A DNA stretch of 34,298 bases from Bryobacteraceae bacterium CoA2 C42 (GTDB lineage: Bacteria > Acidobacteriota > Terriglobia > Bryobacterales > Bryobacteraceae), in the NCBI GenBank assembly GCA_019931245.1, contig JAINDL010000040.1, positions 1 to 34,298 of the forward strand, in the 5' to 3' direction. This document shows, piece by piece, positions 8,747-16,932 of this stretch. How positions within the stretch are numbered: the first letter of the stretch is position 1; the number at the start of each line of letters is the position of its first letter. The position numbers and the translations under genes are program-made. The notes beneath the pieces are model-generated. The model saw only the letters and a list, made by a program, of their open reading frames with translations, was not told the DNA's origin and did not search any database.

Positions 8747-9196
8747 CTACTTGCCGCTTTCGCTCAGGCTCTCGAGTTCCCGCCAGATGTCGTCGTCATG
8801 CCTCCGCCAGTCGTCTTTCTCCCGGCCGGTGAACTGGACCTGATGGACATCGAGGGTACCGTGGCCGAAGGGGCAGATGTACTCCATTTTGGGGCGGCCG
8901 AGCTGGAGCATCTGATCCCAGGAGCCGGTGGACAGCGGCATGCGGAGGCGGCGGAGGCAGGTGCGGCAGCGGTAGCGCTGATCGAGGAAGCAGAGGAAGA
9001 GGAGCCCCGCGCCGGTGAGGAAATAAATGAAGATGGCCGTCGTCCAGGGCAGATCCTGGCCGAAGCGCCCGAGTTGATAGGTGGCGATGGTGGCCGGGGC
9101 GGGCAGCACGAGTTCCATCAACCACCAGAGGCCCCGCAGAAGGGTGGCGACGATCGCAAGCTTGGCAAGAAGAAACGACCAGTACTTCATACGCAT
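8747..9196 (-). CDS. Small membrane protein with zinc-ribbon-like C-terminal domain
   Basis: A 149-residue protein with two predicted TM helices (about 7-31 and 50-70) followed by a soluble tail. The tail has a CxxC pair (Cys77, Cys80) and a second Cys-x3-His cluster (Cys108, His112 in YICPFGH), consistent with a zinc ribbon-like site; a charged C terminus follows. I do not recognise a named family. The start at ATG 9196 is supported by GGAG five bases upstream; a second ATG two codons later is an alternative. It lies 57 bp downstream of the proline dehydrogenase gene and may be the last member of a mutS-like/prodh/membrane-protein unit. A metal-dependent structural or redox role is possible but is inference only. 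Confidence 0.75.
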   Translation of the reverse strand: MRMKYWSFLLAKLAIVATLLRGLWWLMELVLPAPATIATYQLGRFGQDLPWTTAIFIYFLTGAGLLFLCFLDQRYRCRTCLRRLRMPLSTGSWDQMLQLGRPKMEYICPFGHGTLDVHQVQFTGREKDDWRRHDDDIWRELESLSESGK

Positions 9197-9253
9197 GTAG
9201 ACTCCAAACCGGGGTGGAAGGTTGCTGCAAGCGGACAGAAACTTGCGGCGCGG

Positions 9254-10177
9254 CTATGCTCGGAGCAAGTTAGATGCCACAAACAGGACGTTGGCGGGGC
9301 GCTCGGCGAGGCGGCGCATGAAGTAGGGATACCAGGCCTGGCCGTAGGGGACGTAGAGGCGGAGGCGCTGGCCATCGTCGACAAGGCGCTGCTGCCAGTC
9401 GCGGCGGATGCCGTAGAGCATCTGGAACTCGTAGCGGGAGGGCGGAAGGCCGCGGCGGCGGGCGAAGGCGAGGGCGTGGCGGAGGATGCGTTCGTCGTGG
9501 CTGGCGATGGCGGGGTGGGTGCCTTCGGCGAGCAGGGTTTCCATGAGTTTGACGAAGCTGGCATCGACATCGGCTTTGCGGGGGAAGGCGAGGGCGACCG
9601 GTTCGCGGTAGGCCCCTTTGCACAACCGGATGGGAACACCGAGGCGGTTCAATTCGGCCACATCCTTTTCGGTACGGTACAGATAGGCCTGCAGAACGGC
9701 ACGGACGCAGCCGTGTGCGGCGTGCATCTGTTTGACGATGGCGAGGGTGCGGCCGGTGTAGGCGGTGGACTCCATATCGACTTCGACGCGGGTGCCGAGG
9801 GCGCGGGCGCGGGCGAAGAGGGGGTCGACGTGGCGGAGGCAGAGTTCGTCGCCGAGGTCGAGGCCGAACTGGGTGAGTTTGATGGCGACGGTGGCGGGCG
9901 AGGGGGCGGGGTTGACGGAGGCGCCGATGGCGTCGAGGGCGTCGAGGGTTTCGCGGCGGGCGGCGGCGGCTTCGGCTTCGGTGGCGACATTCTCGCCGAG
10001 GTGGTCGAGGGCGGTGGAGATGCCGCGGGCGGCGAGTTGGCGGCTGACGGCGATGCCATCGGCGAGGGTTTGTCCGGCGATGAAGCGGGTGGTGAGTGAG
10101 TGCGCGGCGGGAGAGGTTTCAAAGAAGCGGCGCAGATGGGGCTGGCGGGAGAGCGAGAGCAACAGGTGGCGCAGCAT
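9254..10177 (-). CDS. Monofunctional proline dehydrogenase
   Basis: FAD-dependent oxidation of L-proline to delta-1-pyrroline-5-carboxylate, the first step of proline catabolism, usually at the inner membrane with electrons passing to quinone. At 307 residues it is the monofunctional form, lacking the P5C dehydrogenase and DNA-binding parts of long PutA. Signature segments of the beta/alpha barrel are present: RLCKGAY (184-190, flavin/substrate lysine Lys187), YEFQMLYGIR (249-258), and the C-terminal RRLAERPAN (288-296), whose arginines bind the proline carboxylate. The start at ATG 10177 comes nine bases after the MutS-like gene stop; a GGAGGG overlapping that stop lies about 13 bases upstream, rather far, so reinitiation is likely. 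No P5C dehydrogenase is in the window. Similar genes are called putB or fadM in Firmicutes. Confidence 0.93.
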   Translation of the reverse strand: MLRHLLLSLSRQPHLRRFFETSPAAHSLTTRFIAGQTLADGIAVSRQLAARGISTALDHLGENVATEAEAAAARRETLDALDAIGASVNPAPSPATVAIKLTQFGLDLGDELCLRHVDPLFARARALGTRVEVDMESTAYTGRTLAIVKQMHAAHGCVRAVLQAYLYRTEKDVAELNRLGVPIRLCKGAYREPVALAFPRKADVDASFVKLMETLLAEGTHPAIASHDERILRHALAFARRRGLPPSRYEFQMLYGIRRDWQQRLVDDGQRLRLYVPYGQAWYPYFMRRLAERPANVLFVASNLLRA

Positions 10178-10186
10178 GGCGGCGGT

Positions 10187-11965
10187 TTACCCTCCGGCTA
10201 CGGGCAGCCCGAGGGCGTGCATAAGGGCCAGCGCGTTGCTGCCGGGCACGACGCCGGGTTTCATCCGGTAGTCAAACATTATTTTCCCATCCTGGAGCGA
10301 ATCGGAAAAGTGCATCTGGCGGGACAGCGAAACCTCGGCCAGGGCGAGATCGTGCGTGGTGACGAGGCCGATGGCGCGGCGCTCGCGCAGGCCGCGGAGG
10401 ATGCCTTCGGCGCCGATGCGGCGGTCGCGGGAGTTGGTGCCGCTGAGGAGTTCATCGAGGAGATAGAGCACGGGTTGGCCGGATTCGGCGAGGGCGAGGA
10501 TCTCGCGGAGGCGGGAGATTTCGGCGAAGAAGCGGGAGGCGCCTTCCTGGAGGGAGTCGTGGGTGGAGATGGACGCGCCGACGACGAGGCGGGACAGGCG
10601 CAGGCGCCGGGCGGCGACTGGGGCGCCGGCGTGGGCCATGACGATGGCCAGGCCGAGGGTGCGCAGAAACGTACTCTTGCCGCTCATGTTGGAGCCGCTG
10701 ATGAGGACGAGCGGGTCGGGGGGGGAGAGGGCGAGGCTGTTGGGAACGGCGCGGGTGGGATCGAGCAGGGGGTGGCGCAAGGCCTCGCCGTCGAGGAAGG
10801 GGGAGGGGTAGTCGACCCATTCGGGCCAGACCAATTCGGGGTTTTCGTAGGCGAAGCCGGCCAGGGAGAGCAGAGCCTCCATTTCGCCGAGGGCGGTGAG
10901 CCAGGCGGCGACGAGCGGACCGTTGGCTTGCCGCCAGGCGTCGGCGGCGAAGGCCAGATGGGTGCCGAGCAGGAGCGGGGGCCCGAGGACGCGCATGGCG
11001 GGATGGTCGCGGGAGGTGATCCAGATGGCGAGTTTGGCGAGTTGACGGACGCGGGCCGAGGGCGGCAGGCCCGCGGCGCGGAGGCTGGCGGTGAGGGCCT
11101 GGAGTTTGGGGGCCTCAAAAGTACGGTTCTCGAACAGGGCGAGGGCGGCGGCGAAGACTTCGAGTTCGGCGGCGGCGGCTTCGGCCGCGTGGAGGGCGTG
11201 CAGGACGCGGGGCCGGAGCCAGAGTCCGAGGCCAGCCATGGCGGCGAGCACGAGCAGGGCGACGCTCCAGAAGCCGGTGAAGAACCCCAGGACGAGCGAG
11301 GCGGCGAGGGCGAGATTCCAGGCGGCGACGAGCCAACGCCAGCGGGCGGGGGGCATCTCCGGGGCCGCTTCGGCCCAACGGCGGAGGGGGTCGGGGTGGA
11401 CGCTGGCGGCGACGGCCTCGGAAACGAGATAGACCCGTTCGCGGAGGTCGCCATCCGCGACGAGTTCGCGCACGGCCTGTTCGCGCTCCTGAACCTGGCG
11501 GGCGTCGGCGGGGTGGAGGAGCCAATCGGCGAGCGTTTTTTCGCCCATGCGGGTGCGGGCCTGGTTCAACCACTGAAAGAGATTGCCGGGGCCGAACAGG
11601 TCGAGATCGGCGGCGTAGACGTGATGGGGGGGGAGCCAGGCCTGGCCATCGCTGCCGACTCCGGCCCATTGGCGATCGAGGCGTTGGAGGCAGCGTTCGA
11701 AGTAGCGGACGCTGCGGGCGGCCTGGTCGCGCCGTTCGAGGATGCGGTTGTGGAAGAGGGCCGTGAGCAGAAAGGTGCCGAGGGGAAGGAGCAGGTACCA
11801 GGCGGACCAGAGGGCCTGATAGAGGGTCTTCCAGGCGAGGAAGGCCAGCAGGGCGAAGAGCAGGAGGCGGAGGTAGCCGAACTGTTCATGGCGCGCGACG
11901 GCGGCGGTCCAGACTTGGCGCCGGGCGGCGAGCAGGGCGCGATAGGTTTCCCGGGGGGTATCCAC
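10187..11965 (-). CDS. Membrane-anchored MutS-like ATPase
   Basis: A 592-residue MutS-family protein. It has the MutS lever/clamp core signature (DLFGPGNLFQWLNQARTRMG, about 123-141) and a complete ABC-type ATPase: Walker A GSNMSGKST (424-432), signature segment STHDSLQEGASRFFAEI (about 467-483), Walker B VLYLLDE (499-505) and the switch histidine THD (537-539). The N-terminal mismatch-recognition domain with the F-x-E motif is absent. Instead there are two hydrophobic segments near 33-70 and another pair around 211-250, predicting a membrane protein. Canonical mismatch repair is therefore unlikely; a membrane-linked DNA-recombination or unrelated ATPase role is open. It starts at GTG 11965 with AAGGAG only one base upstream, an unusually tight spacing; no other start exists before the upstream in-frame stop. 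It is probably cotranscribed with the proline dehydrogenase gene. Confidence 0.9.
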   Translation of the reverse strand: MDTPRETYRALLAARRQVWTAAVARHEQFGYLRLLLFALLAFLAWKTLYQALWSAWYLLLPLGTFLLTALFHNRILERRDQAARSVRYFERCLQRLDRQWAGVGSDGQAWLPPHHVYAADLDLFGPGNLFQWLNQARTRMGEKTLADWLLHPADARQVQEREQAVRELVADGDLRERVYLVSEAVAASVHPDPLRRWAEAAPEMPPARWRWLVAAWNLALAASLVLGFFTGFWSVALLVLAAMAGLGLWLRPRVLHALHAAEAAAAELEVFAAALALFENRTFEAPKLQALTASLRAAGLPPSARVRQLAKLAIWITSRDHPAMRVLGPPLLLGTHLAFAADAWRQANGPLVAAWLTALGEMEALLSLAGFAYENPELVWPEWVDYPSPFLDGEALRHPLLDPTRAVPNSLALSPPDPLVLISGSNMSGKSTFLRTLGLAIVMAHAGAPVAARRLRLSRLVVGASISTHDSLQEGASRFFAEISRLREILALAESGQPVLYLLDELLSGTNSRDRRIGAEGILRGLRERRAIGLVTTHDLALAEVSLSRQMHFSDSLQDGKIMFDYRMKPGVVPGSNALALMHALGLPVAGG

Positions 11966-12060
11966 TCTCCTTCCAGTATCGCGCGGAACCGTGGCATCCT
12001 AGCCGTATCGGTCCCGCGCAACAGCTTGTCGCCCTGCTTATCTTCGCCTTCACCTTCACG

Positions 12061-13236
12061 GTGATGGCACTCGGGTCGTGGCCCGGCCTGCGGCTTGACC
12101 GGACGGGGGCGGCGGTGGTGGGCGCCGGGGCGATGGTGGCGAGCGGGGTGCTGAGCCTCGAAGAAGCCTGGCGCGCGATCCATTACGAGACCATTCTGCT
12201 GCTGTTCGGCATGATGATCGTGGTGGCCAACCTGCGCCTGGCGGGCTTCTTTCCGGCCGTGGCGCAGTGGTTTGTGCGGCGGGCGCACGCGCCGGCTACG
12301 CTGCTGGCGGTGGTGGTGGCGGTGACGGGGGTGCTGTCGGCGCTGTTTGTGAACGATACGATTTGTCTCGTGATGACGCCGCTCGTGCTGGCGATCACGC
12401 GGACACTGGAACGGCGGCCGCTGCCGTATCTGCTGGCCGTGGCGATGGCTTCGAACGCGGGCAGCGCGGCGACGATCACCGGGAACCCGCAGAACATGAT
12501 GATCGGAGGCTTTTCGGGGATTCCGTACGGGGTGTTTGCGGCCGCGCTGGCGCCGGTGGCGCTGTTCGGGATGGCGGTGACGTACGGGGTGCTGCGGTGG
12601 GTGCACCGGGAGGAGTTCGCGGGCGGGGGGCACGTGGAGATTCCGGCGACCGCGGCGCCGGTGGACCGGTGGCTGCTGGGCAAATCGCTGGTTGCCGCTG
12701 TGGCGATGTTTGCGGCCTTTTTCGCGGGCGCGCCGGTGGCGGGCGCGGCGATGGTGGCGGGGGCGGCGCTGCTGTTGACGCGGCGGGTGCGGCCGGCGGC
12801 GGTGTACGCGGAGATCGACTGGCCGTTGCTCGTCCTGTTCGCCGGCCTGTTCGCGGTGCTGGCCGGGGTGGAGAAGACGGGGTTTGACGAGGCGCTGTTT
12901 GCCGGGGCGTCCCGATTGGGCTTGGCGAGGCTGCCGGTGTTGAGTTTCGCTTCGCTGCTGCTGTCGAACCTGATCTCGAACGTGCCGGCGGTGCTGTTGT
13001 GCAAGCCGTTCATCGAACGGCTACCGCAGGCGCAGGAGGCTTGGCTCGTGCTGTCGATGTCGGCGACGCTGGCGGGCAACCTGACGCTGGCGGGGTCGCT
13101 GGCGAACCTGATTGTGGCCGAACGGGCGCGGGAGACCCACCGGATCGGCTTTGGGGAGTACGCGCGGGTGGGGGTGCCGGTGAGTGTGCTGACGGTGGCG
13201 GGCGGAGCGGTCTGGCTGCTCTGGCTCAGACCATGA
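12061..13236 (+). CDS. ArsB/NhaD-type (ion transporter superfamily) anion permease
   Basis: Polytopic inner-membrane permease of the ArsB/NhaD/CitMHS group, with about ten or more hydrophobic helices. The conserved inter-repeat segments are visible: VNDTICLVMTPLVLAITR, SNAGSAATITGNPQNMMIGG and SNLISNVPAVLLCKPF, the last two being the duplicated hairpin/TM motifs of the superfamily. The substrate could be arsenite, Na+/H+ or a dicarboxylate; no ars regulator or arsenate reductase is nearby. The start is uncertain. GTG 12061/ATG 12064 have no ribosome-binding site, and the frame is open and hydrophobic upstream (QQLVALLIFAFTFT at 12019-12060) without any ATG, GTG or TTG, so the first TM helix may be encoded from a non-standard start such as ATC 12007 or CTG 12034. 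Its 3' end overlaps the convergent PAP2 gene by 11 bp. Confidence 0.88.
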   Translation: MMALGSWPGLRLDRTGAAVVGAGAMVASGVLSLEEAWRAIHYETILLLFGMMIVVANLRLAGFFPAVAQWFVRRAHAPATLLAVVVAVTGVLSALFVNDTICLVMTPLVLAITRTLERRPLPYLLAVAMASNAGSAATITGNPQNMMIGGFSGIPYGVFAAALAPVALFGMAVTYGVLRWVHREEFAGGGHVEIPATAAPVDRWLLGKSLVAAVAMFAAFFAGAPVAGAAMVAGAALLLTRRVRPAAVYAEIDWPLLVLFAGLFAVLAGVEKTGFDEALFAGASRLGLARLPVLSFASLLLSNLISNVPAVLLCKPFIERLPQAQEAWLVLSMSATLAGNLTLAGSLANLIVAERARETHRIGFGEYARVGVPVSVLTVAGGAVWLLWLRP

Positions 13237-13765
13237 ACAGGGCGAAGCTTACGTAGCCGAGGAGGGCTCCGAGGATAGAGCCGGCGATCACATCGCTGAG
13301 GAAGTGCATGCCGAGGAGGATGCGGGAGGCGGCGATGAGGATGGCGCTGACCATCAGCCACGGGGCGGCGAGAGGGTAGGCGAGGCCGACGGGGACGGTG
13401 ACGGCAAAGGCCGTCATGGTGTGGCCCGAGGGGAAGGAGAACTGGTCGGGGGGCAGGAGCGTGGCCCAGCAGTGGCGTTCGAGGGCGCAGGGCCGGCGGC
13501 GGCCGGTCACCTTTTTGAGAAGCAGGAAGAGGCCCACGCCGATGGCGGCGGCCAGGGTGCCGGCGGCGACGGCGCGGAAGCGCTCATCGCCGCCGAGGGC
13601 GAGAATGGCGACGGCGACCAGGAACCACAGCCAGCCGTCGCCGGCCCGGGTGGCGTAGAGGGAGGCAAGGCGAACCCAGCGCGGGGCCTTCCAGCGGTTG
13701 CACCGGCGCATCAGCCGGTGATCCCGCTCCTCGATGAAGTTGACGAGAGTGAGTGCCGCTCGCAT
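13226..13765 (-). CDS. PAP2-family membrane phosphatase
   Basis: A 179-residue integral membrane phosphatase of the type 2 phosphatidic acid phosphatase superfamily. The three-part active site is complete: KKVTGRRRP (about 84-92), FPSGH with the proton-relay His (about 110-114) and SRILLGMHFLSD, which contains the nucleophile His and its Asp partner. Several TM helices surround these motifs. Likely substrates are undecaprenyl pyrophosphate or phosphatidic acid/PGP-type lipids on the periplasmic face; sequence alone does not decide. It starts at ATG 13765 after an AT-rich leader with no strong Shine-Dalgarno sequence. The 3' end overlaps the convergent transporter by 11 bp. It is divergent from a glycolipid-type glycosyltransferase gene, so a shared lipid-metabolism context is possible. 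Confidence 0.92.
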   Translation of the reverse strand: MRAALTLVNFIEERDHRLMRRCNRWKAPRWVRLASLYATRAGDGWLWFLVAVAILALGGDERFRAVAAGTLAAAIGVGLFLLLKKVTGRRRPCALERHCWATLLPPDQFSFPSGHTMTAFAVTVPVGLAYPLAAPWLMVSAILIAASRILLGMHFLSDVIAGSILGALLGYVSFALFMV

Positions 13766-13843
13766 GGCTACATAGTAAGGGAAAAATGTTTACGGAAACG
13801 TGACAATACTGAAAAACATCTATGAAACACTGTAGAGAATCCC
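13766..13843. promoter_or_regulatory. AT-rich divergent intergenic region (probable promoters)
   Basis: This 78-bp gap between the divergent PAP2 and glycosyltransferase genes is far richer in A/T than the surrounding sequence and should carry both promoters. On the plus strand GTGACA (13800-13805) and TATGAA (13821-13826) are weak -35/-10 candidates, but the spacer is only 15 bp. On the minus strand TACTAT lies six bases before the PAP2 start codon. Individual boxes are poorly supported; the compositional switch is the main evidence. Confidence 0.4.
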
Positions 13844-15001
13844 TTGTCCAAACGCCCTCTTCTCCATTTTATGTTCTTTGATGCGGGTGGTGGCCACCGC
13901 GCGGCCGCCACGGCGCTGCAACAGGTGATCGCCACGCAGAACCGAGCGTGGGACGTGCAGCTGATTGATGTGCAGGACGTATTGGACGAACTGGACGTAT
14001 TTCGGAAGCTGACGGGGCTGCGTCTCGAGGAGATCTACAACACGCTGCTGGCGAAGGGATGGACGCTGGGGTCGACGCAACTGCTGCCTTTGATGCACGG
14101 GGTGATCCGGATCTATCACCGGGCGCAGGTACGGGTGTTGACGCGGTTCTGGCGGGAGAGGCGACCGGATCTGGTGGTTTCGCTGATTCCGAACTTCAAC
14201 CGGTCGCTGTTCGAGGGGCTGCGGGCGGCGGCGCCCGGGGTGCCCTACGTCACCATCCTGACCGATATGGCAGACTATCCGCCGAACTTTTGGCTCGAGG
14301 ACCAGCGGCAGGTGGTGGTTTGCGGGACGGATCGGGCGGTGGAACAGGCGCGGGCGATTGCCGCGCCGGGTTCGGAGGTCCACCGGGTATCGGGGATGAT
14401 TCTGCACCCGCGGTTTTACGAGGTTCCGACGGTGGACCGGGCAGCGGCGTTGCGGGGCTATGGTTTGGAGCCGGGGGTGCCGACGGGGCTGGTGCTGTTT
14501 GGCGGAGAGGGGTCGACGAAGATGCTCGACATCTACGACCGGATTGAGGCTGCGGGGCTGAACGTGCAACTGCTGCTGTTGTGCGGGAAGAACGAGAAGC
14601 TGGCGGCAAAACTGCGGGCGCGGCAGGGGCGGGTGCGGAAGCATGTCGAGGGCTTCACGCGGCAGGTTCCTTCGTTCATGCAGCTGGCGGATTTCTTCAT
14701 CGGTAAGCCAGGGCCGGGGAGCGTGAGCGAAGCGCTGCAGATGGGTCTGCCGGTGATTGTAGAAAAGAACGCCTGGACGCTGCCGCAGGAGCGGTTTAAT
14801 GCCGATTGGGTGAAGCAGCAGGGGGTGGGCGAGTCGCTACGGAGTTTCGCCGGGATTGTGCCGGCGGTGGAACGGATGCTGGCGCCGGGGCGGCTCGAGC
14901 AGCTGCGGAAGCGGGTGACGGCGATGGAGAACCGGGCGATTTTTGAGATTCCGGAGATTCTCGCCAAGCTGCTGCCGGCAGCGCATACAATGCAGAAGTG
15001 A
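13844..15001 (+). CDS. MGDG-synthase-like (GT28) glycosyltransferase
   Basis: A 385-residue GT-B glycosyltransferase related to monogalactosyldiacylglycerol synthase and MurG. It has the N-terminal glycine-rich loop FDAGGGHRAAATAL (12-25), the acceptor-domain segment LVVSLIPNFNRSLFEGL, and the C-terminal nucleotide-sugar site GKPGPGSVSEALQMGLPVIV. Members transfer galactose or glucose from a UDP-sugar to diacylglycerol at the inner face of the membrane, so glycolipid synthesis is the likely role. The start is TTG 13844: homology begins immediately (KRPLLHFMFFDAGGGH), and the ATG at 13822 is in another frame. No strong ribosome-binding site is seen. Its stop overlaps the GTG of the next gene in a GTGA tetranucleotide, suggesting coupled translation with the hydrolase and then gluQRS. 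Confidence 0.9.
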   Translation: MSKRPLLHFMFFDAGGGHRAAATALQQVIATQNRAWDVQLIDVQDVLDELDVFRKLTGLRLEEIYNTLLAKGWTLGSTQLLPLMHGVIRIYHRAQVRVLTRFWRERRPDLVVSLIPNFNRSLFEGLRAAAPGVPYVTILTDMADYPPNFWLEDQRQVVVCGTDRAVEQARAIAAPGSEVHRVSGMILHPRFYEVPTVDRAAALRGYGLEPGVPTGLVLFGGEGSTKMLDIYDRIEAAGLNVQLLLLCGKNEKLAAKLRARQGRVRKHVEGFTRQVPSFMQLADFFIGKPGPGSVSEALQMGLPVIVEKNAWTLPQERFNADWVKQQGVGESLRSFAGIVPAVERMLAPGRLEQLRKRVTAMENRAIFEIPEILAKLLPAAHTMQK

Positions 15002-16932
15002 CCAAACCGTTATCGCTGCTGCTCGCTCTGGCGGCCTCTCTGGCCGGACAGGATTTTGATGGCTGGTTGAACCAGCAGGCGCAGAAACTGCTGGCCGAAC
15101 GCCGCGAATCGTTTGCCCCGGTGCGCACCAAGGCCGAGGCGGTGGCGCGGCAGCAGGTGCTGCGCGAGAAGCTGCTGCGGGTGATTGGCGGGCTGCCGAC
15201 TTACTCCGGGCCGCTGAATCCGAAGATTACGGGACGGCTGGAAGCGCCGACGCATTCCATCGAGATGGTGGCGCTCGAGAGCCTGCCGGGCTATTGGATG
15301 ACGGCGAATCTCTACCTGCCGAAGAAGCCGGGCAAGCATCCGGGAATTCTGTTTTCGATTGGCCACTGGAATGAGGGCAAGCCGGCGGCGCAGCGGATTG
15401 CGGCCAACCTGGCGGCGCAGGGTTTTGTGGTGCTGGCCTTTGACCCGATGGGGCAAGGCGAGCGCATTCAGGCCTACGACCGGCGGCTGAACCGGGCGTT
15501 GGTGCCGGGCGGGGTGCAGGAGCACTGGCTGGCCGGGACGCAGGCGCTGCTGGTGGGCGATACGCTGGCGCGGTACTTCATCTGGGACGCCAAGCGGGCG
15601 CTGGATTATCTGGTGGCGCATCCGGCGGTGGACGCGGCGCGGATCGGGGCGACGGGCTGTTCGGGCGGGGGGACGCAGACGACCTACATTTCGGCGCTCG
15701 ATCCGCGGATCCGGGTGGCGGCGCCGCTGTGTTACATGAACTCGTTCGAAGTGCTGTTTCCGGGTTCGATCGGGGACTCTGAGCAGAGCCTGCCGAATTT
15801 TCTGTCCGAGGGTCTTGACCAGACCGACTACGTGCTGCACTTTGCGCCGAAGCCGTGGCTGATCGGATCGACCGAGGAGGACTTTTTCACGCCGGCCGGG
15901 GCGAAGGTGATTTATGAAGCCGCGCGGAGCTTCTACCGGATCTTTGACGCCGAGTCGAGCGTGAAGTGGGTGGTGGGACCGGGGGGGCACGGGACGCCGA
16001 AGGAGGTGCGGACGGCGCTTTACGGGTGGTTTCAGCAGTGGCTGCTGGGCGGGGCGGGATCGACGGCGGAGGATCCGAACATCCGCATGTTCACGAACGA
16101 GGAGTTGCTGGTGCTGCCGACGGGGCAGGTGGCCACGGACTTGAAGAGCCGGGATCTGGTGGAGCTGCTGCGGGAGCGGCGGCGGGAGAACGTGCGGCCG
16201 GGCGATCTGGGGGCCGAGGTGCAGCGGCTGGTGCGGCCCCTGGCGGCGGCGCCGGCGGTGAAGGGGACCGAGGAGACGTTTACCTTTGAGCCGGAGCCGG
16301 GGGTGGTGGTGACGGGCCACATTGTGCGGCCGCCGGGGACGGCGAAGCTGCCGGGGGTGGTGCATGTGGAGGCGGGGCCGGCGCTGTCGGCGCGCGCCAA
16401 GGAGATTGCCGCGGCCGGGGCGGTGGTGCTGGCGGTGATGCCGCGGGGACTGCCGGCGCCGAAGCAGTTTGCCGAGTACGGCGACTGGATGGCGGCGACG
16501 CGGAGCTGGATGATTGGGCGGAACCTGCCGGGGATGCGGGCGCAGGATATTGCGGCGGCGGTGAAGATACTGGCGGCGCGGGAGGACGTGGCGCCGGGGC
16601 CGATCCGGGGCGTGGCGGACGGGACGGCGGCGGTGTGGCTGCTGCTGGCGAGCGCGGCTGAGCCGCGACTCGGTAAGCTGTGGCTCGAACGGGCGCCGTA
16701 TAACCTGGCGAGCGCGCTCGATTCGCCGGTGCATAAGTTTCTGCACGACGCCGTGATTCCCGGCTTTCTGCGCAGCTGGGACCTGCCGGACCTGGCCAAG
16801 GGGCGGACGGTGCGCTGGGTGCAGCCGACGGACTGGAACAGTAACATCGTCAAGCTGAACGGACCGCAGTATTACTACCGGTACTTTGTCGAGATGAATG
16901 AGTTACTGTTTCGCGACTATCTGCTGCGGTGA
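14998..16932 (+). CDS. Exported alpha/beta hydrolase (acetylxylan-esterase-like), tandem hydrolase folds
   Basis: A 644-residue protein with signal peptide MTKPLSLLLALAASLAGQ. The first half (about 50-350) is an alpha/beta-hydrolase of the acetylxylan-esterase type: nucleophile elbow GATGCSGGG with Ser222, candidate acid in GSTEEDFFTP and candidate catalytic His in GPGGHGTP. The second half (about 420-644) looks like another hydrolase fold but has GVADG where the G-x-S-x-G elbow would be, so it is probably non-catalytic. Likely role: removal of acetyl or other ester groups from polysaccharides outside the cytoplasm; no substrate evidence. It starts at GTG 14998 within GTGA, overlapping the glycosyltransferase stop by 4 bp, and ends in another GTGA overlap with gluQRS. 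Confidence 0.85.
   Translation: MTKPLSLLLALAASLAGQDFDGWLNQQAQKLLAERRESFAPVRTKAEAVARQQVLREKLLRVIGGLPTYSGPLNPKITGRLEAPTHSIEMVALESLPGYWMTANLYLPKKPGKHPGILFSIGHWNEGKPAAQRIAANLAAQGFVVLAFDPMGQGERIQAYDRRLNRALVPGGVQEHWLAGTQALLVGDTLARYFIWDAKRALDYLVAHPAVDAARIGATGCSGGGTQTTYISALDPRIRVAAPLCYMNSFEVLFPGSIGDSEQSLPNFLSEGLDQTDYVLHFAPKPWLIGSTEEDFFTPAGAKVIYEAARSFYRIFDAESSVKWVVGPGGHGTPKEVRTALYGWFQQWLLGGAGSTAEDPNIRMFTNEELLVLPTGQVATDLKSRDLVELLRERRRENVRPGDLGAEVQRLVRPLAAAPAVKGTEETFTFEPEPGVVVTGHIVRPPGTAKLPGVVHVEAGPALSARAKEIAAAGAVVLAVMPRGLPAPKQFAEYGDWMAATRSWMIGRNLPGMRAQDIAAAVKILAAREDVAPGPIRGVADGTAAVWLLLASAAEPRLGKLWLERAPYNLASALDSPVHKFLHDAVIPGFLRSWDLPDLAKGRTVRWVQPTDWNSNIVKLNGPQYYYRYFVEMNELLFRDYLLR

Noticed and set aside
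8606-12064. Two long plus-strand frames (497 and 654 residues) antisense to the MutS-like and proline dehydrogenase genes
   Set aside because: Gly/Glu/Ala-rich translations without motifs; the opposite strand encodes recognisable enzymes in the same interval.
15010-16746. 578-residue minus-strand frame inside the hydrolase gene
   Set aside because: Arg/His/Pro-rich shadow of a clear alpha/beta-hydrolase gene.
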